DNA of 64,000 nucleotides from the NCBI GenBank assembly GCA_037903355.1, contig JBAJFE010000014.1, forward strand, positions 3,224,001-3,288,000, written 5' to 3'. The notes beneath the pieces are model-generated. The model worked only from the letters and a program-made list of their open reading frames with translations. It did not search any database and was not told the origin of the DNA. Made by a program: the position numbers and the translations under genes. Of this stretch, positions 59,145 to 64,000 are shown in pieces; position 1 is the first letter of the stretch; each line of letters opens with the position of its first letter. The DNA comes from Trichuris trichiura (Eukaryota; Nematoda; Enoplea; Trichinellida; Trichuridae).

Positions 59145-61224
59145 CTGTGCATACACAGCAAAACCTTAATATTTTCGTCATGGATTAATGATCTTTCCCT
59201 GTATCCTTGAGTGGTGATACTGTTTAATGAATGACTGGTAAGGTAGTTTCAATGAATTCTTCTTGGAAATTGAAGGACCTAAGCGTTCTTGAAAAATTAT
59301 TTCCACTTAGTCAATCTAAATTTTTTCAGAAAACTGGAATAAACTGACGGTCTCTTTTTTCTTATAGGGATTACGTCTCTAAAGCAATTACTGCTTCAGC
59401 TTGATTTACATGCTCATGAAAATTTATAGACCACATTTCTTCTGATTTCGTAGTTTAAACTACAGTTTTTTAAACCAGTGGGAGCCACGGGTCTACCTTT
59501 GAATAGTATGTTGCCCTGGAGGACGCCGCGAAAGAAGCTTATTCGATCTTTAAAGCTGTGATATACTCCTCACTTTCATTTACTTGGGTAGCGAAGGAAG
59601 GATAAAAGCAGATTCGCGCTCCATGGTCACTGATTCCACAGCTGTCCAGCATGATTCAACTTTTACACTAATACGTTTGATGAGACTTTTACATCTACAT
59701 AGGCAAAACGACTAGCGTTTTCACACCCAAGATGCAAGTTACATTCATATTATGAGTGCTAAAGCTGGGAAATACTAATAGCTGAAATCTATTGATACTT
59801 CTCGTAAGTTAGGTAGTTTCATCAAAGGAGTAATCTGGTCTTTTCTCGTTCCAGATTACAGATGCCGTGCCCACCAAGATAAATCTTATGGCTGCAGAAC
59901 TTTTGAGAAATACTCAGTAACTGATAACTGCCTGGTATATTTCTCCGTCTAAAGGTAGCACGAGTAGAAGAAAGATGCAAACTGTTGACATCTAAACTGC
60001 ACAAACGAATCTTTTGAAAATTATCATGAGATTAGTGTAATCAAACTGAATGGCAATATCATCAGTACTATCAATTTAATGAATGGCGAAAAGCCAAAGG
60101 CAAATTTGGACAATGTAACATGTCAACATTATTTCGTCCATATGGTAGATCGATTTTTTCTTTATCTTGTTGTCGATGTAGCTATAAATGTTAATATATC
60201 TTCATAATTCACACAGTAAAACTTTGATTATCTGAATTTATCAGGACTACTGGTAGCTCAGATAATTGAGTAACCTTTAAAATTGCTCTACTCTTTTGTT
60301 CTCTGTTTGTTTTGTCACAAAATATACCTCAAGTATAATGTCAAAGTTTTCTGTAATCTCCCACTGGTTAGCTTTTTAAATGAGCTGCAGTTTGCCACCA
60401 ATTGACGATATGTTTATCTTAAATATCCTGTTAACTTTCACGCTTGAAAGTGTATTACATTCAAAGAACAGCAATTTATTTTTTCTGCCAGTTTAGCAAA
60501 TTTAAATGCACAGCAACTGTGGACGTCTCAAGCTTCCAGCAGTGTCCAAAAAGCTGGATGAACGGTGCAACATTTACGGAGTGCTTTAAAAATAAAATAG
60601 CCTTATCCCTCTGAAGCAAGTGACTGCCAGAGTGATTGATAACAGTGCTGTACTGCTGAGAAGCAACAGTATGTTACATTCATCGGCTGATTTTGGTTTT
60701 GTCTTTGAGCAGAACAGACGAAAACGCAGAGGTCAATTTTTTCTACCAAATGTTGCCACGCTAGTATATTTTATGGGTCAAGGAGTAAACTAAGATGTGA
60801 AACTTCCCTACCGAAAACAGCTCCGTCGTCTCCATATTTACAGAAAACGAAAGTTCGCAATCTGTGCTGGATTTTTATAAAAAGATAACATTGAAATATT
60901 GTTGTTATACGATAGCAGAGACATCGGCAAAACTCGAATCACAGTAAGAAACTCAAAAAACAGCATCTGTGTTCCTGAGGAGTTGATTAAAACATTTAGC
61001 AACATAGGTGCACACAGAGAAATGGAACTTAAAACTTTAAAACCTTTTTAATACATGATGAAAGTGAGAAGTCTTATCTTGAAACGTAGCTGGTTTTGAC
61101 AGTGAGCCCAAGATTTCAAGGTTTGAATGAACAAGAAATTGTTGAGCCAGTTTTAAGTGTGCAACGGATCACCATTATCAATCGACATTACAGTAGATAT
61201 AACTTTTATTTAAAAATTCCGTGA
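59145..61224. other. Intergenic or intronic, nothing recognised
   Basis: A short segment after TTCTCAAAAGTTCTGCAG (59822-59900, minus) could be an exon but the frames are ambiguous. Confidence 0.25.
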
Positions 61225-61475
61225 CAGACATCTGCCTCAAAGCTATTCTTCCTTTCTTAGCTTCTGAAACGCGGCACTCTCCAGCCACCACAGCTTTGTC
61301 GGGTTGCAGTCTTTCCGCGTTTCAAATTACTCAAGAGCAATCCCGAAACACCGAAAGGCCGTATCATGAGGACTTAAAGTTTTAACTGTATCACCTTCAA
61401 GAGGATCTTCATCTGTTCCACATTCTAAATGTAAGACTGACTCGGCATCCTCACTATCGCTAAAAATTGGATTTC
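61225..61475 (-). pseudogene. C-terminal remnant of a Tigger/jerky-like transposase
   Basis: The minus strand reads DSEDAESVLHLECGTDED, then TAFRCFGIALE, a stop where the family usually has Trp, FETRKDCNPTKLWWLES, and after a frame shift ALRQMSVTEFLNK. From memory, Tigger-type transposases end with an ALxWFExQxxCxPTxLLLL block and a KxxKITDFF-like tail. Only about 80 codons remain. Confidence 0.5.
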
Positions 61476-61513
61476 ATGACCTGAACAGCAGTTCGGCTTC
61501 AGCCTTTTTTCTT

Positions 61514-61615
61514 TTAGTTTGATACTGGAAGAGCTTTCAAAGCCTCCCGTAATCTTTCCATTTTCTGTCCCTCAACCTTAAGGTCAGGCGCATTTATCTG
61601 CAGATGTTGAGCCCT
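61514..61615 (-). CDS. Terminal exon with a short amphipathic helix, unrecognised
   Basis: A strong acceptor (AGCCTTTTTTCCAG) is followed by 33 codons and TAA. It reads RAQHLQINAPDLKVEGQKM then ERLREALKALPVSN, a likely helix. The frame is also open for about 20 codons upstream of the acceptor. The adjacent Tigger relic (61225-61475, same strand) would lie in the 3' UTR, so part of this frame could instead be transposon-derived. Confidence 0.35.
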   Translation of the reverse strand, partial: RAQHLQINAPDLKVEGQKMERLREALKALPVSN

Positions 61616-63890
61616 CTGGAAAAAAGGCTGGCTTCCGTAGAGAACAATGTAGGCGTCCGCATTTTTGAAGAAATCACGTTTACAACATCAGCAGAAAAAT
61701 AGCCAATGACTCATCAAGCTGAGTAGCAACAAACAAGCAGACTAAATGGACAGCATCGTTCAAAGTATTACGTCTATAGCTTCTTTGATCTCGTGATTGA
61801 AACGCCAGCACTTGCTGAACATACTTCCGAAATTTGTCTTTCTATCCTAGATAATGCCTATAGAATTATGCGTCACGTTAAAGTAGCTTTTGCTATCATG
61901 CTGAAAAAAGATACAATCGGCTTCCGACATAGTGCACGAAAGAACAATTAATTGGACAGGTAAGTCCCTGTAATTGAAGTACGAACAGTACGTGTCCATC
62001 AAGAGTTGCTGAAGAACAGCTGCCTAATTAAACACTGCTGCAAATAATAACATTCAGAAGAGACATCTTCATTATCCTCGACTGCTAGTTACGCAAAGGT
62101 GCATTCTGGATACCGTAAAATCGTTATCAACACTTATGAAAACGTTCTGACATTTGTGTCAATAAATAATTCCATTATGTGCTCTCAACAATTTTTTTAC
62201 ATTGATGCAGATGGTCAAATGATTCTGAAAGAGAACCATCATCATTGAAAATTGAACTTCTGCTGACACGGTGAAAATTCAGGTTATATTTACAAGCTAC
62301 AGCACTCATAGAATTGTAGATTTAACGCAAGGAAAAGAAAGACGGCACCTTCAAGATAGCTGAAAAATTGCAGCAAGAATGAAATAGTTCAAAAGTCCTG
62401 CTTTTCTATCCTTTTTAAGTAAATGGCAGCTCTGTCATACCTTTGCAGCAACATCAGCTGCAACTGAAAACTGTCCCGCGCGAGAGGAACTGGTATCAGT
62501 TCTAAGACTTTCAGTTTTTAAATGAATATACTAGCAAGCTTTGACGTAACAGTAGAGAGAATGCTATGTGCTTTTTCTAACTCCTGTTTATACAAATTCC
62601 CAACCGTTGGTAAAGTTTCCGTTGCGTACAAACGCAAGCACGTACGTGTGGAAAAAAGATATTATACTTGTCAATTGGAAGAGCTCATAGTGGTTAAAAA
62701 TTCTTCCCATTTAGTATCAATATTCTAATACTGGGATTCCTTTTACTTCTAAAAATCTGATTTCCTTGCCAACAAAGAAGTAGTACTAGCAATCATGGCT
62801 GCCTTCAGAATATATTTGTTGGTGTGAGCGCAAGTCAATGACTGGAGGTGACTCTTTGCTGAAACGAATCACATTGCGTAAAAGCACAAATATTTTTCTC
62901 CATTGATTTGCATTAGAGTCCACAGAAATTACCACAGCACTGTCACAACGTCCGAAAATTCTTCAATTAAATAATCTGATCAAAGTGCGTGATCAAAAAC
63001 AGCAGTTTTAGAAGGAAGGCAAACTTTCTGTATAACAAACTTAGTTAAGCAAGCAGAATAGATACAACATAGTAAACAAACGCCATAGTTAAGGTTGTGT
63101 ACTTTTCATAAGACAATGCGTCTCAATGCACTTGTGAATTCTAGGAAAGTATAGAAAAAAGGAAGCTCAAGCGACTTGACTGGACTACCCGCAATACGAA
63201 AATATGCAATTCACTGAATATCTGAAGCACTATGATCCATATGCTCACAGTTACGTTAAATGTAGTTGTGGAAATAATCATTAAGCGAACAAATTCACTC
63301 AGAATCGATCGTACTGACGGAAATGCATGTTTTAACAGCATAATTTGCATACATTATAAATCAGTCAGATGCAAATGCTTACGTTAAACTTTTTCCTCTC
63401 TGAAACTGTCGACTATCCAATACAATGAAATTAAATCAATTTCTTACTCTTCGCGAGAAAGCAAGTTGCTAATCTCGTTTCAGCATGTTCACTCAATCAA
63501 CTCACTCAGAATGAGCGGTGGCAGTTTCCCGCTGACTGGGAAGAATGTCTGAATCGATCACTTTGTGTTTATAGCTGCGAAGAATGTTCATTATAAGGCC
63601 TTCGTGATGAATACAGTTTAATTCTTAAAGGAATGACTGATAACTACAAATGTTAGACAAAGGCAACCACTTTGGCCTTTATTAACGGAACTTTCTAGGC
63701 TTCACTTGTCTCATCTTCGGTGCAAACAAGTCTCAAGAAGAATAAGTTCATGATAGCTGTTTCTATATTTGCACATATGGAATCCATAGAAACAATTGAT
63801 TGTTGAATTAGTCTCCGCACTGCACAGCTGGTTCGATCTAAAATGTGAATAGTGATTTTGCTGTCCTCCAAAATTTCTTATCTTTGACAG
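61616..63890. other. Intergenic or intronic, nothing supported
   Basis: Plus-strand frame 62522-62728 has reasonable composition but no splice or domain support. Confidence 0.25.
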
Positions 63891-64000
63891 GGGAAAAGAT
63901 TGAAGGCGAAAAAGAATGTTCTGAATTCCCGCTTCTTGTTTCTTCTAATTAGCACTTTTCAAAATTCTTGATTTGCTTTATTTTTTCTTGCAGCCTTAAA
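63891..64000 (+). CDS. Exon(s) of a plus-strand gene at the window edge
   Basis: The acceptor AATTTCTTATCTTTGACAG ends at 63890, and the frame reads EKIEGEKECSEFPLLVSSN to TAG at 63949-63951. A second excellent acceptor (TTTATTTTTTCTTGCAG) ends at 63993. A donor at 63938 (CTT|GTTTCT) would give a 56-nt intron, typical for this genome, and a following codon Pro then TAA. Either the first stop or this splice ends the frame. Upstream exons not found. Confidence 0.35.

Noticed and set aside
1..64000. CRISPR arrays, operons, bacterial promoters or riboswitches
   Set aside because: None seen; split genes and eukaryotic transposons make prokaryotic features irrelevant here.

Overview
The window is eukaryotic animal DNA, gene-sparse and AT-rich (about 40% GC by eye). 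The coding parts that can be reconstructed use GT-AG introns, many only 42-60 nt long, mixed with introns of several kb. Short introns, linked genes for multi-domain WAP (whey acidic protein) proteins and abundant pogo/Tigger and mariner relics fit a nematode, perhaps a clade I (Trichuris-like) one. That placement is inference; no rRNA, mitochondrial or other diagnostic sequence is present. Exons were assembled by eye from reading frame, splice consensus and phase, so boundaries carry some uncertainty.

Layout. 0-5.2 kb: the last exon of an unrecognised gene, a foldback element, a decayed Tigger-like transposon, then a tandem array (period about 476 bp) interrupted by a solo LTR. 5.2-16 kb: two paralogous minus-strand WAP-domain genes (6.7-7.2 and 14.8-15.3 kb) with the same exon phases, separated by foldbacks and by plus-strand exons of unrecognised genes. 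16-30 kb: several unrecognised minus-strand terminal exons, a hAT-type MITE with an 8-bp target duplication, a second Tigger relic, and a three-exon minus gene ending in a predicted membrane helix. 32.3-33.5 kb: a complete two-exon plus-strand gene for a glycogen-targeting regulatory subunit of protein phosphatase 1 (CBM21 domain). 38.8-47.9 kb: at least eleven exons on the minus strand of a FERM-and-PDZ-domain (FRMPD-type) scaffold gene; the FERM domain is complete, but no PDZ domain was found. 48-64 kb: shorter candidate genes on both strands, including a Ly6-like membrane protein and plus-strand terminal exons, plus mariner and Tigger relics.

The most unusual content is a set of at least nine foldback (inverted-repeat) elements of 0.17-1 kb. 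Their outer arms fall into different families, but most share one motif of about 35 bp at the inner end of the arm (AGCTTTCGGG, a small hairpin, then CCCGTCATCAGCGC). The hairpin stem changes by paired substitutions between elements. Two of these elements and the 476-bp tandem array also share a GC-rich core. None encodes a protein, so they look like non-autonomous elements of one undescribed superfamily.

Functionally, the confident genes are not a pathway: secreted WAP proteins, a PP1/glycogen targeting subunit and a membrane-cortex scaffold are simply neighbours.
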